The notes beneath the pieces are model-generated. The model worked only from the letters and a program-made list of their open reading frames with translations, was not told the DNA's origin and ran no database searches. This document shows positions 8,392 through 17,520 of a DNA stretch of 64,000 bases, piece by piece. Source of the stretch: a virus; the IMG/VR virus record IMGVR_UViG_3300003635_000001, positions 1 to 64,000 of that record; one strand, given 5' to 3'. Numbering within the stretch: the first letter of the stretch is position 1; each line of letters opens with the position of its first letter. The translations under genes were made by a program, and so were the position numbers.

Positions 8392-10431
8392 ATGAGCCAG
8401 CGTATAGAGAATCAGATACTCGCGGAGCGAGGATACGTGTGGCTCTCGAAGCAGGAGAACGAGTGGATTCCATACGTCGGGCCTGACGGTGGTGAAGGAT
8501 GGCAACGTGTCGGTGACGACGAGGTGCGATACCAGCAACGACCGCCGGGAGAGACAGCCCAAGGTGTCGAAGAGAACTACTGGACTGACGATTTCGGCGC
8601 TGACGCACTTACCGAGTTCCTTTCAGAACGTCTTTCTGACGAGGATATGGGTCGTATCGGAGCGCGGGTTCAGGACGCCGCTGAAGCCATGAACTCCGAT
8701 ATAGACACCGAAGCAGGGTACGTATGGGGTCGTCTTCAGCACCGAGAAGAACGGTTCAATCAGCATTTGGGGGACGCGCCGGAAGGTGCGATAGTCGATT
8801 TAGTAGACAGTATGCTTGGACGGCGAGAAGCGAAGTTCGCCCAGCGTCAGGAAATGGACGAACTCGCCATGCTGGTCGAAGATAACTCCGACATGGGAAC
8901 CCGCGACAAACTGAATATCAGTGAAGCGGTGCGTGAAGTTCAGGACGATACCGACCTGACCGAAGAGGAACTTCGTCAAGACCTTTACGAAATGGTCGAA
9001 GACGCGGATATGCCAGCAGAGTACGTGCTGGATAACGCTGGCCTGAACGCGTGGAAAGACAGCAAACGGGCCGAGTGGCGAGACGAGAATCTGACTGGTG
9101 AAGACGCGATAGAAGTACCCGAAGGCCACGAAGGCGATATTACAGAGAGTGACGTTTTCGACGCGCTCAATCACACGTCGCTTTCCGGGTTCCAACTTCC
9201 GCTAAATGACCACGACCCGATTCCCGCTGTCGCACAGGCTATGGAAGACCAGTTCGGGGACGACCCGAATAAGATGTACGACGAGATAGAAGCGTTCAAC
9301 GGTGCTCTCGAAGGCATTCTCAAGCCGTTTAGTCAAACCAGTACGAACGCGCCGGAACACATGAACCCACAGAATGCCGACGAGGTGGGGAAACTGGATA
9401 AGTACACCGATAAGACCGGGCGGTCGTCTAGTTCCATGTTCGTTGCGAAAGGTGTCCCCGACGAAGACGGGAACAAGCGCGACCTGTATATCACGAACAC
9501 CAACCGGAATCGGGAAGGGGCCTACGCACAAGACGACGCCGACGCCAACCGACAGATTCTCGGGTCGAACGGATTCCAAGCGGCGGGTTTTGATTCCCCT
9601 GACTCGTACCATGAACCGGGAGAGTTTTGGGCTGTCGAAGAGGCCCCCGGTGATACTGCTGACGAATTTCACGTCGAAAATGACCTTGACAATCCCGTAG
9701 AGCAATTCGCTGAACTCGGAGCGGCGGCGGCTGTTCTCGGTGCATGGGACATTCACGAAGGGAACGTATTCATCCACGACGGCGAGTTCGTTCCAGTTGA
9801 CATGGACTTGGCTGGTGCTGAACTTCACCACAGCGCCGACCACACGTTCAATCGGTATAACGCTGATTTGAATGGGTTCATGGGTCTATTTCCCCGTATG
9901 CAACGACTCTTTGACCGCATGGACGGTGGTGATACTATCGACTTTGACGAGATAAAGCAAGCCACGAAACGTCGGGTGGCTGAAATGGGTGAGACGGGAG
10001 AGGCCAAGGAAATCGCTGAAGCCGGAAAGAGCGACATTACACACTCAATCGGTCGGAACGTTGAAGCCAACGTTAGGGCTATTGAGAACCAGAACTACTT
10101 CGAGCGTTACCCAACTGACGTGTTGGGAGTAAACGGATACGACGAAATGAGTGATTTCCGCGAGGGTCAGGTCGTAGAGGTGACAGAAGACGACCGAGAG
10201 CAAAGGAGTCAAGAGTTCGAGATTACCGAGACATACGACGACCACGTTGAAGTGACCGCCCTCGAAGACGGTGCGATTCTCGGTGAAGGTGAGCGGTGGA
10301 ACGTTCACAACCCCGGTGAGATAACAGAAATCATCGACAGTGGGGGCGACGAAGAGGGCGACCCACCTGACCCGATTGACGCGCTCATGGACGAACTGGA
10401 CGAGCGGCTGGAAGACGGTGATAGCGAATGA
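8392..10431 (+). CDS. Array protein A: tag plus kinase-like domain (679 aa)
   Basis: This is the first member of the tagged array. The tag lies at residues 24-55 (WIPYVGPDGGEGWQ, EVRY, RPPGE). Residues about 70-320 are helical and acidic. Residues about 340-480 resemble a HipA/PI3K-type kinase. SSSMFVAKG stands where the Gly-rich loop would be. The catalytic region reads GAWDIHEGN (about 450-458), then PVDMDLAG (about 468-475), matching the HxxN...DxD pattern of atypical kinases. The C-terminus has an SH3/Tudor-like beta block (FREGQVVEV...). The canonical beta-3 Lys is not obvious (YITNTN). Inferred role: virion-borne effector acting in the host. It overlaps gene B by four bases. Confidence 0.6.
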   Translation: MSQRIENQILAERGYVWLSKQENEWIPYVGPDGGEGWQRVGDDEVRYQQRPPGETAQGVEENYWTDDFGADALTEFLSERLSDEDMGRIGARVQDAAEAMNSDIDTEAGYVWGRLQHREERFNQHLGDAPEGAIVDLVDSMLGRREAKFAQRQEMDELAMLVEDNSDMGTRDKLNISEAVREVQDDTDLTEEELRQDLYEMVEDADMPAEYVLDNAGLNAWKDSKRAEWRDENLTGEDAIEVPEGHEGDITESDVFDALNHTSLSGFQLPLNDHDPIPAVAQAMEDQFGDDPNKMYDEIEAFNGALEGILKPFSQTSTNAPEHMNPQNADEVGKLDKYTDKTGRSSSSMFVAKGVPDEDGNKRDLYITNTNRNREGAYAQDDADANRQILGSNGFQAAGFDSPDSYHEPGEFWAVEEAPGDTADEFHVENDLDNPVEQFAELGAAAAVLGAWDIHEGNVFIHDGEFVPVDMDLAGAELHHSADHTFNRYNADLNGFMGLFPRMQRLFDRMDGGDTIDFDEIKQATKRRVAEMGETGEAKEIAEAGKSDITHSIGRNVEANVRAIENQNYFERYPTDVLGVNGYDEMSDFREGQVVEVTEDDREQRSQEFEITETYDDHVEVTALEDGAILGEGERWNVHNPGEITEIIDSGGDEEGDPPDPIDALMDELDERLEDGDSE

Positions 10432-13115
10432 CAGAAATTGTTCGAGTCTACGACCGTGACGGTGGCGAGTTGGAAGCAAAGGCTGACGTAGGCCCTGACG
10501 GACGCCTGATTCGGGGTGACGAAGACTTTGCTGAAATCGCTACTCGGTTCCTCGAAGAGCGGAGCGTGGACGAGATACTGACGTATCTGGACGGCCCGCA
10601 TATGCTGGCTATGGCGATTGACGTGGACGGCTTAGACTACGACCCCGGCCTTCAAGAGAAAATGGAAGGTCGCCGCGCCGCAAAAGAGACACACCACGTT
10701 CCTCACAGTACCCCTATTGAGAATACCGAGAGAACTCATTGGCTCACCGAACCCCGACTCGGGAAAGTCGGTTGGTACGACAGTGATACCGGTGCGTTCC
10801 TCTACAGGGGGGCCAGCGCCCGCGTGAGTGAGTTGCTGAAGAGTGAAGGCCCCACCAGCGGACTCGAAGAGACACAAACGTCGCTGGTGGACTGTCAGGG
10901 GCCGTCCAGCAACCTTCTCAAGCAAGACGACGGTCAGTGGATTCCGTACAAGGGGCCACAGGAAGGCGAGGGGTGGCAACAGGTCGGTTCCGGCGAGGTG
11001 CGATACCAACAAGAGCCACCCGGTGACGTAGCGGACGGACATGAGGCCGACCACTGGAAACAACGCTGGCCGGAGATTGAGGGCGCGGAGTGGAACGAAG
11101 ACGTTCCACACCCGATTGACATGAAAGAGGAAGACGCTCTTCTCTTCGTCAATCGGAACGGCGAGTCGGAAGTGGGCCGTTTCGAGAGTGCGACATTCAT
11201 TCGTGACGAGAGTTGGGATAGTGCGAAGACAGGCGTCACTCTCGCTGACGGTCGTCAAGTTCTGACTGACGACATAGCCGCTCATGCGGATATGACTATG
11301 GCGGTCGAACCACCGAGTCTTCACGGTGACGAAGAGTGGGGTGACGCCCCCGGAGTCTATTCAGATTACATTCCGTGGAATCTCGTTCACTTTGTGGATT
11401 CTGACGGTGAAGAGCGAGTGGCTATGGTCGAAGGACACGCCGACGACCGGGGTGCGGTGAAGGTGCAAACCAACGAGGGATACACGGTCGTTGACCCGAG
11501 TAACATTACTCACTACGCCGAGGTTGACCAGTTCTATAACGGCGCTTACGAAGTGCTGGATAGTCCCTTCCGTGGGATTCCAGAGATAGAAGACAACGAA
11601 CAACCCCCGGACGAGAACTTTGCACAGCGTGTCGGAGTCACGGCTGACGACGTGAACGCCGCGTTCCGAATGGTTTTTGCACCCCACCTTGTGAGCGTGC
11701 TTGAAAACGAAATCGAAGAGGGTGGGTACGACGCTGACGACCCGGACGACATAATTCAGGCTATCATCGACGTTCGTGGGTCTGAAGACGACACGACGTG
11801 GCAATCATTCAAGCGAGAACTTCGAGGGCGTTCTGTTGGAATCGGGAAGAGCCGGGCGGAACGTATTGTTAACGAAGCCTTTGCTGGCGAAACCCCCGAC
11901 CCGAGTTTCGCTGTTCGTCAGGATATGGACAGGATGGACGACCCGGAAGAGTGGCTGAAACAAGCCGCCAAATTCGCTCACGAAGACGAGTTCGTGTCTA
12001 TCGCTTCGTTACAGGACGCGGTGGACGAGTGGAAGGGTGACGGTGTTCCATTCAATCTCAAAGGAATCCACGACTTCGACGGTGAACCCGACGAGGTGGT
12101 AGCCCTATCAGAAACCGGGACGAACACCGGAATCTCCGCCGGGGCCATGTTCATTGCGGACTGGCCGGACGGTAGTAGGGCGTTCGTCACTCGAATCAAG
12201 GATAAGGAAACGGGCCGACTTGTGTCTAACGACCACATGGAAACGTCCGAAGAGGCCGAACGGGCTATGACTGGCTTCGGGATTCAGAACGAACTGGCTC
12301 AAGACAACGAGTCGATTCAGGTTCCCGACCACACGTACTCAATGGACGAGTATTTCAGCGTGAAGGGCGCTCCCAACGACGCGATACTCGCTGACCAGTT
12401 CCTTGAGACGTTCCCGAGTCAGGACATGGAATTGCCGGACGGCCCGCCTGATACGGATATTGTAGAGTCGGTTGGTGCGACGGTCGAAGACGTACAACAA
12501 GCGTTCAGTGAAACGGTATATCCGGGCTGGGAAGACCACAACGAGACGAAACAAATCTTCCACAGTGACGACAATTTGGACGAAGAGAACTCACAGGACT
12601 GGGTGGCTGTCGCCAAAATCCGTTATGATAAACCCGACCCACGAATTTGGAACGAGTTCGCCCGTGAACTCGCTGGGTCAGCCTACGAAACGCCGGTTGA
12701 ACGTGAGACGTTCATGGACATGGCGTTCGGAGCGGTCATGGCTGGCAACAAAGATATGCACTCGAATAACGTTATGGCGGATAATGAGGGAACCGTCTAC
12801 CCAATCGACTTGGACTTTGCTGGGTACGACATGACCAACAGCCGCAATTTGAGCGCCGCTATCGGGAAACTCGTCAGTACCGGTCAGGCACTCGGAATCG
12901 AACCCAGTGAAGAGTTCGAGGATAAGGGGAACCCCGACGCTTTTGACGACTCGCAACACCCATTAGCACACGAAATCCTCGCGTATATCCACGACAACGC
13001 GACCGAGGAAACTACGGAGAAGGTTCGGAGTGGGAATCCGATGTGGCGAGACGGTGGGGCTGACAACGTTGCTCGGAACGCGGAAGCGGCAAAGAACGGA
13101 GAACTCGAACTATGA
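10428..13115 (+). CDS. Array protein B: N-module, tag and kinase-like domain (895 aa)
   Basis: Residues 1-65 carry the N-terminal module shared with array proteins C, G, H and K, ending DGPHMLAMA. The tag starts at W171 (WIPYKGPQEGEGWQ, EVRY, EPPGD). Two SH3-like beta blocks follow (DALLFVNRNGESEVGRF; NLVHFVDSDGEERVAMV). Helical regions at about 390-540 and 670-760 surround a kinase-like region: TGISAGAMFIADWPDG, AFVTRIKDK, then AGNKDMHSNN (about 771-780) and PIDLDFAG (about 792). Catalytic HxxN and DxD are kept, while the usual beta-3 Lys position reads Val-Thr. A copy of the DNA motif lies at 10707-10718. Both ends overlap neighbours by four bases. Confidence 0.6.
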   Translation: MTEIVRVYDRDGGELEAKADVGPDGRLIRGDEDFAEIATRFLEERSVDEILTYLDGPHMLAMAIDVDGLDYDPGLQEKMEGRRAAKETHHVPHSTPIENTERTHWLTEPRLGKVGWYDSDTGAFLYRGASARVSELLKSEGPTSGLEETQTSLVDCQGPSSNLLKQDDGQWIPYKGPQEGEGWQQVGSGEVRYQQEPPGDVADGHEADHWKQRWPEIEGAEWNEDVPHPIDMKEEDALLFVNRNGESEVGRFESATFIRDESWDSAKTGVTLADGRQVLTDDIAAHADMTMAVEPPSLHGDEEWGDAPGVYSDYIPWNLVHFVDSDGEERVAMVEGHADDRGAVKVQTNEGYTVVDPSNITHYAEVDQFYNGAYEVLDSPFRGIPEIEDNEQPPDENFAQRVGVTADDVNAAFRMVFAPHLVSVLENEIEEGGYDADDPDDIIQAIIDVRGSEDDTTWQSFKRELRGRSVGIGKSRAERIVNEAFAGETPDPSFAVRQDMDRMDDPEEWLKQAAKFAHEDEFVSIASLQDAVDEWKGDGVPFNLKGIHDFDGEPDEVVALSETGTNTGISAGAMFIADWPDGSRAFVTRIKDKETGRLVSNDHMETSEEAERAMTGFGIQNELAQDNESIQVPDHTYSMDEYFSVKGAPNDAILADQFLETFPSQDMELPDGPPDTDIVESVGATVEDVQQAFSETVYPGWEDHNETKQIFHSDDNLDEENSQDWVAVAKIRYDKPDPRIWNEFARELAGSAYETPVERETFMDMAFGAVMAGNKDMHSNNVMADNEGTVYPIDLDFAGYDMTNSRNLSAAIGKLVSTGQALGIEPSEEFEDKGNPDAFDDSQHPLAHEILAYIHDNATEETTEKVRSGNPMWRDGGADNVARNAEAAKNGELEL

Positions 13116-15664
13116 TAGTGTTTTACCGTCTCGAAGGTCGGGACTACAACGAAATCGGGCGTGTCGAAGACGGCGAAATCGTAGACGGCGAAGAGGAACT
13201 GGCTGGTATCGTTCACCCGCCGAACCTCTCCGACGAAGACGAACTACTCGCCGCTCATGACGGCCCACATATTCTCGCCCAAATGGAAGACGAGTCGCCC
13301 GGCGAGGGTGGTACTGACGCTAATTCTGATAGGGGTACTGAAAAGTGGGTTCCATACACCAACGGCGACGAACGTGGGTGGATTAGTGCCAGCACTGGCG
13401 AGAAGAAATTCACCGAGGAGGCCCCCGGCCCGATAGTGAAAGGCTTCGAGGAACAGGCGGAAAACTGGACGGAAGTAAAGACGTTGAATAAGGAGTGGAT
13501 TCCGTATCAGGGGCCGCACGGGGGCGAAGGGTGGCAAGAGGTGGAGACTGGTGAGGTTCGCTACGTCGAAGAGCCGCCGGGGCGAGTTGGGACAGGTGAT
13601 GGCGCTCCGCCCAGTGACGGCATGACGCCTGAAGAACGGGCGTGGCTGGAAGAGCATGGCGACCCGGAAGCACTGTCGGAGTTGGAAGAAGAGGCCCCTG
13701 ACGGCACGACAGAAACGAGTGAAGAGATTACGTGGGACAACGTAGCCGCCGGTGACGAAATCGCCTACTACGATGACTACGGCGAACTACAGCAGGGAGA
13801 GGTAACTGCTGTTGAACAGGACGCGTTCGGTGTGATATGGGTTCAGGACGGTCACGGCAAATCGCCAGTCGAAGAAGAGGATTTCATTGGCACGCCGGAC
13901 GACAAGATTGGCGACGGACTCGAAGCACCTGACCACGCTGGCGCTGACTGGTTCGACAATAACCTGTTCTACGGTCAGACTATCAAACTCTACAACAAAA
14001 ACACCGACATGGTGGAATACGCGGACGTAGAGAGTATCTTCGTTGCGGGTGGTGAAATCAACGCTGTCGAACTTGAAGTTCAGAATCAACGTGGATTTGG
14101 CGACCTTATTACTATCACGAACGACGACATAGACTGGCATGACCAAGACGATAACGGGAAGTACGAAATACGAGAGACGAGTCGCTGGTCGGATTTAGAA
14201 AAGGACGAGCAAATTGACGCTGTGAGACGTTCTTACCGTGAAAATACTCGTCTTGAGACGATGGGTCGGGCTACGCGGCAAAATCTGAATGACGATATTT
14301 CTGAAGATATTATCCCCTCGTTTAAGGACATGAACGTCGCCCGTGAGACATTCAAGTCACTCTTCAAAATCGGGAACAAGGTATCCCGAGCGAGTTGTAG
14401 CGGAACGGGGAGTGTTTCAATCAAGGTGTCAGAACGAGCGCCTATCGACACGACGAGACACGAATTTGGACACGCTATCGTCAGTTCGTTCGGATATAAT
14501 TACAAGAATCGTTACAAAAATAGCAATTTCTCTGACGAGAAGTACAGGCGGCGTCCGACGAATTTGTCTCACGAGTATCATGACCTGAAGACCCGGTACG
14601 ATACCATAGCGTTCGATTTCAGCGAAGATTCAGATTTCTTTGCCCCCGAAGACTATATGCTTCAGGATACCGACAACGACGGCGAGTTTGTAGACTTTGA
14701 TTTTGACGAAATAGAGGCTGGAAGGAACATATACATCGAGCCGTCCGATACCTTCATGTCGAATGAGTCATACGAAATTGAGTCAGTTGGTGAAATGGAA
14801 GACGGTAAGTTAGAAATCCACACCAGTATGGCTCAAGACGCCTATGTTGATAGAGAGGGGACTGTCTATCAGTACGATTCGTTCGGTGGTGGATGGGAAG
14901 AGGTTGGGGAAGCAACCGCATTCACTCAAGAGAAACTACCGCACGGATTCGACGCGTGGAAAGACGCTGTAGAGGAAGAGGTTCACGGAGAAACCGATTT
15001 GGAACAGAGGGAGTACGAGAATACCGAGGGTATGTCGCCCAAAGACGTGTTCGAGTCGGTTGATAAGGGCGACGTAGTTCGGTTCCAGCACGAAGACAAG
15101 ACGATTCACCTTATTGCTCAAGAGAAAGAAAACCTCTCTCAAGAAGACCGGCGTGATTATGAGTTCGTTCACCCCGGCGACGGTTCACAGTGGAATTTCA
15201 CCGTACAGAGTGACAACGGTGAACTTCAGTTCTCTGACCACATTGTTACTGGGTACGACGATACATACGGCGAAGAAGACGGGGACAGCCCGAACGTGGA
15301 TAATCCTCTTGAGAACTGGGAAGGGTTTGAGCCAAACCCTGAAACCACTGAACAGAGAATAGATAATTTAGTGTCAGCCGTGAACCGTGCGTGGTACAAG
15401 CAAGCCAAAATGTTCGAGAACGACCCTGCTGATTTCGGTAACAGCGCTTACAGTATTGGGTCGGGATACTCGGCCACAAATGCTCAAGAGACAATGGCGA
15501 AAACTCATGAGGTTTTACAGAACGGCGACCAGTTGGCAACCTCGCATTTGATTGAAGAACATCCGTATCTGGTTGCGGCTTATGTAGAACTGTTTGAGCC
15601 GCACTTGTACGCTAAAAAGGCGATTCATCGTCATGGCGGGGAAGAGTACGGGATAAAAGTATGA
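13112..15664 (+). CDS. Array protein C: N-module, two tags and HExxH peptidase-like domain (850 aa)
   Basis: The N-module spans residues 1-60 (FYRLEGRDYNEIGRV, EIVDGEE, DGPHILA). Two adjacent tags follow: a divergent one at W79 (WVPYTNGDERGW, then EEAPG) and a standard one at W129 (WIPYQGPHGGEGWQ, EVRY, EPPGR). A copy of the DNA motif (13328-13339) lies directly before the first tag. SH3-like blocks lie at about 210-260 and 290-340. Residues about 370-510 contain TTRHEFGHAIVSSFGY; HEFGH at 450-454 matches the HExxH zinc-peptidase signature, with acidic residues downstream that could give the third ligand. Inferred role: a metallopeptidase effector or a virion maturation/entry peptidase. The C-terminal 300 residues are unrecognised. 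Confidence 0.6.
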   Translation: MIVFYRLEGRDYNEIGRVEDGEIVDGEEELAGIVHPPNLSDEDELLAAHDGPHILAQMEDESPGEGGTDANSDRGTEKWVPYTNGDERGWISASTGEKKFTEEAPGPIVKGFEEQAENWTEVKTLNKEWIPYQGPHGGEGWQEVETGEVRYVEEPPGRVGTGDGAPPSDGMTPEERAWLEEHGDPEALSELEEEAPDGTTETSEEITWDNVAAGDEIAYYDDYGELQQGEVTAVEQDAFGVIWVQDGHGKSPVEEEDFIGTPDDKIGDGLEAPDHAGADWFDNNLFYGQTIKLYNKNTDMVEYADVESIFVAGGEINAVELEVQNQRGFGDLITITNDDIDWHDQDDNGKYEIRETSRWSDLEKDEQIDAVRRSYRENTRLETMGRATRQNLNDDISEDIIPSFKDMNVARETFKSLFKIGNKVSRASCSGTGSVSIKVSERAPIDTTRHEFGHAIVSSFGYNYKNRYKNSNFSDEKYRRRPTNLSHEYHDLKTRYDTIAFDFSEDSDFFAPEDYMLQDTDNDGEFVDFDFDEIEAGRNIYIEPSDTFMSNESYEIESVGEMEDGKLEIHTSMAQDAYVDREGTVYQYDSFGGGWEEVGEATAFTQEKLPHGFDAWKDAVEEEVHGETDLEQREYENTEGMSPKDVFESVDKGDVVRFQHEDKTIHLIAQEKENLSQEDRRDYEFVHPGDGSQWNFTVQSDNGELQFSDHIVTGYDDTYGEEDGDSPNVDNPLENWEGFEPNPETTEQRIDNLVSAVNRAWYKQAKMFENDPADFGNSAYSIGSGYSATNAQETMAKTHEVLQNGDQLATSHLIEEHPYLVAAYVELFEPHLYAKKAIHRHGGEEYGIKV

Positions 15665-16647
15665 GACTCATAATCACCAACAACAACGACGAGGAACTGG
15701 GCGAGATACGGTCGAATTTCGAGTTCGAGGCTGATATTCCGTTCGAGGATAAGGAACGGATTCGAGCGCTCATGCGTTCAGCGAAGAAATTCGCTATGGA
15801 CGTAGGGCCAGTTGAACGCTCCGGGGGCGCGGATGAACGCGAACTAATTACCCCCGGCGAAGAGGTCGTGGAGTTCGAGACGGACGAAGCACTTCCACGC
15901 GTCAAGGTCGCTATTGACCGAATGACTCGGTATCATGCTGTCCTCGAAGAGACGGAAGAGCGTGAAGCAATCAAGGCTGTTGACGCTCCGTTCAACGCCC
16001 CGGATGGAAAGGAAGTACACGAAGGGCCGCCCGGATTCTTCTACTACAACGTCAGTAAGGATACTGAAGAATCAGGGGATGGTGAGGTGTTGGAAGTTCG
16101 GGATTACTACCGAGTGTGGGTCAACGACCAAGATAGCGTTCCTGACGACAGCATGGCGCTCTACGACGAAGAGGGCGACCCGGCTGGAAATCACTGGTAC
16201 TACGAAGTACCGTTCGAGACGAAGACGCGAATCAATCTTTCCGAGCATGAAGTTGACCCGTCGAATGTGATAGAAAAGGACGCTGACGTTGAACTCTCAC
16301 CTGACGAACTGAACGAGTACGGTATTTGTAAGTCGGATAACGAACGGATACAGGAAGCCAGTGAAGCCGTTGAAAAAGGTGAGCCGGTGTGGGGCGATAC
16401 TCATTCGGTGAGTGGGGCTGTTCTCAAGTCAGTAGAGTGTCCGTCGGTGTTGCTCTGTCTCTATAAGTTGTTTCACAATGCTGGCGACGAGTACACCCAA
16501 TATCTCCCACCGATTCAAACTGAACTCAATCACCGTGGCGTCAAGGCGATAGATAAAATTACACGGAAGAAGCGAGATTTCGGTCAAGCGACCGACGACG
16601 TGACGCTCGAAAAGAGCGGCGATTGGCTTGAGTTCGAGCGAGAGTAG
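15661..16647 (+). CDS. Array protein D, no recognised domain (328 aa)
   Basis: The gene starts with an ATGA overlap on gene C and ends before a 70-base gap. It begins MRLIITNNNDEELGEI, which faintly recalls the N-module of its neighbours (short strand, then an E-x-G-x-I phrase) but without the DGP ending. The body is acidic and mixed alpha/beta, with a Tyr-rich stretch GPPGFFYYNVSKD at about residues 120-135. No tag copy is present. The C-terminal third includes one Cys (VECPSVLLCLYKLF) and basic KITRKKRDFGQA. Its role is unknown. Its coupling to C suggests it acts together with C, perhaps as partner or immunity/chaperone protein; that is speculation. Confidence 0.5.
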   Translation: MRLIITNNNDEELGEIRSNFEFEADIPFEDKERIRALMRSAKKFAMDVGPVERSGGADERELITPGEEVVEFETDEALPRVKVAIDRMTRYHAVLEETEEREAIKAVDAPFNAPDGKEVHEGPPGFFYYNVSKDTEESGDGEVLEVRDYYRVWVNDQDSVPDDSMALYDEEGDPAGNHWYYEVPFETKTRINLSEHEVDPSNVIEKDADVELSPDELNEYGICKSDNERIQEASEAVEKGEPVWGDTHSVSGAVLKSVECPSVLLCLYKLFHNAGDEYTQYLPPIQTELNHRGVKAIDKITRKKRDFGQATDDVTLEKSGDWLEFERE

Positions 16648-16717
16648 TTTAACCGGTTCTTCCCGAAAGGTCTTACAGTAGGGGTATCAACAGTATTAAC
16701 AAGAGGCCACTATCCCC
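16648..16717 (+). promoter_or_regulatory. Gap with dispersed motif and probable internal promoter of the array
   Basis: This is the only sizeable gap inside the array. It holds an AACCGGTT palindrome, one exact copy of the dispersed motif (AGTAGGGGTATC, 16677-16688) and an AT-rich AGTATTAAC about 20-25 bases before ATG 16718. This is a plausible archaeal promoter for genes E to K. The exact TATA/BRE position cannot be fixed from sequence alone. Confidence 0.4.
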
Positions 16718-17515
16718 ATGAGCGATTCTGAAGATACGCCAAATGTCGTTGACCTGAACAAGCAGGACAGCGACGACGAGTCGAACGGAGAAGAAAATAG
16801 TCCGACTGTGGCCGAGCAAGCGAAGGAAGGGTACAACGACCTTGACAGTCGTGAAGGTGACGTAGCCCCCGGCGGCAACCCGAACGCACAACAGCGCGAC
16901 AACTATCCCGAAGCCGTCAACGAGGAAGACGACGAAGACCCTCAAATCGGTTCTGTCTACGGTCAAGCGCGTCAGGAATACGGCTTCGACCCCGAGGAAG
17001 CACAGAAGGCATTCACCTACAACGAGTACGGGCTGTCGTCTCGCTTTGACGAAGAGAAAGGTTTCTCACACCTCGAACGCGGTGACATGGTGGTTATCGA
17101 CACGCCGATGGGCGGCGGGAAGACTGGCGAAGTAACGGACGTAGACGAAACGTGGTCGGGGACGTTGAAGGCCACGGTAGACACCGGCGCGAATAAGTAC
17201 GAACTGACGCCGTTTGAAGACGAATACTCCGAGAAATTCGTTGCGTGCGTCAGTGACGCCGGTGAAATGAGTGACGAAATGCTGGGTACGCTCGGCAAGG
17301 TGTCGGTCAAGGACGTAGACGTTGGAACTCAAGTCATGCTGGACGTGCCGAATGTCGGCCCGACGCGTGGTATGGTTCAGGAAAAGAAGACTACCCGAGA
17401 GAACGGTGAGCAAATCATCGTCAACACTGGCCCGGTCGCGTTCGACGTGTACGAAGACCCCAGCCCGACGCAAAAGAAAGAACAGCCGTTCCTCGTCGGT
17501 CGAATCTCGAACTAA
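16718..17515 (+). CDS. Array protein E: acidic protein with SH3-like repeats, no tag (265 aa)
   Basis: The N-terminal 90 residues are disordered-looking and very acidic (D, E, S, N). Residues about 125-260 hold two SH3/Tudor-like beta blocks. One is GDMVVIDTPMGGGKTGEVTDV followed by alternating strands; the other is DVGTQVMLDVPNVGPTRGMV, shown in part. Similar blocks occur in array proteins A, B, C, F, G and K, so E may be a stand-alone form of that spacer domain. No catalytic motif is seen: GGGK is not a full P-loop. It probably opens the second half of the array, being preceded by a promoter-like gap. The function is unknown. Confidence 0.5.
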   Translation: MSDSEDTPNVVDLNKQDSDDESNGEENSPTVAEQAKEGYNDLDSREGDVAPGGNPNAQQRDNYPEAVNEEDDEDPQIGSVYGQARQEYGFDPEEAQKAFTYNEYGLSSRFDEEKGFSHLERGDMVVIDTPMGGGKTGEVTDVDETWSGTLKATVDTGANKYELTPFEDEYSEKFVACVSDAGEMSDEMLGTLGKVSVKDVDVGTQVMLDVPNVGPTRGMVQEKKTTRENGEQIIVNTGPVAFDVYEDPSPTQKKEQPFLVGRISN

Positions 17516-17520
17516 CTGTA

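Noticed and set aside
17090-17140. GGGKT phrase in array protein E considered as a P-loop ATPase
   Set aside because: The stretch MGGGKTGEV lies in an SH3-like beta block, lacks the full GxxxxGK[ST] form and no Walker B is seen.
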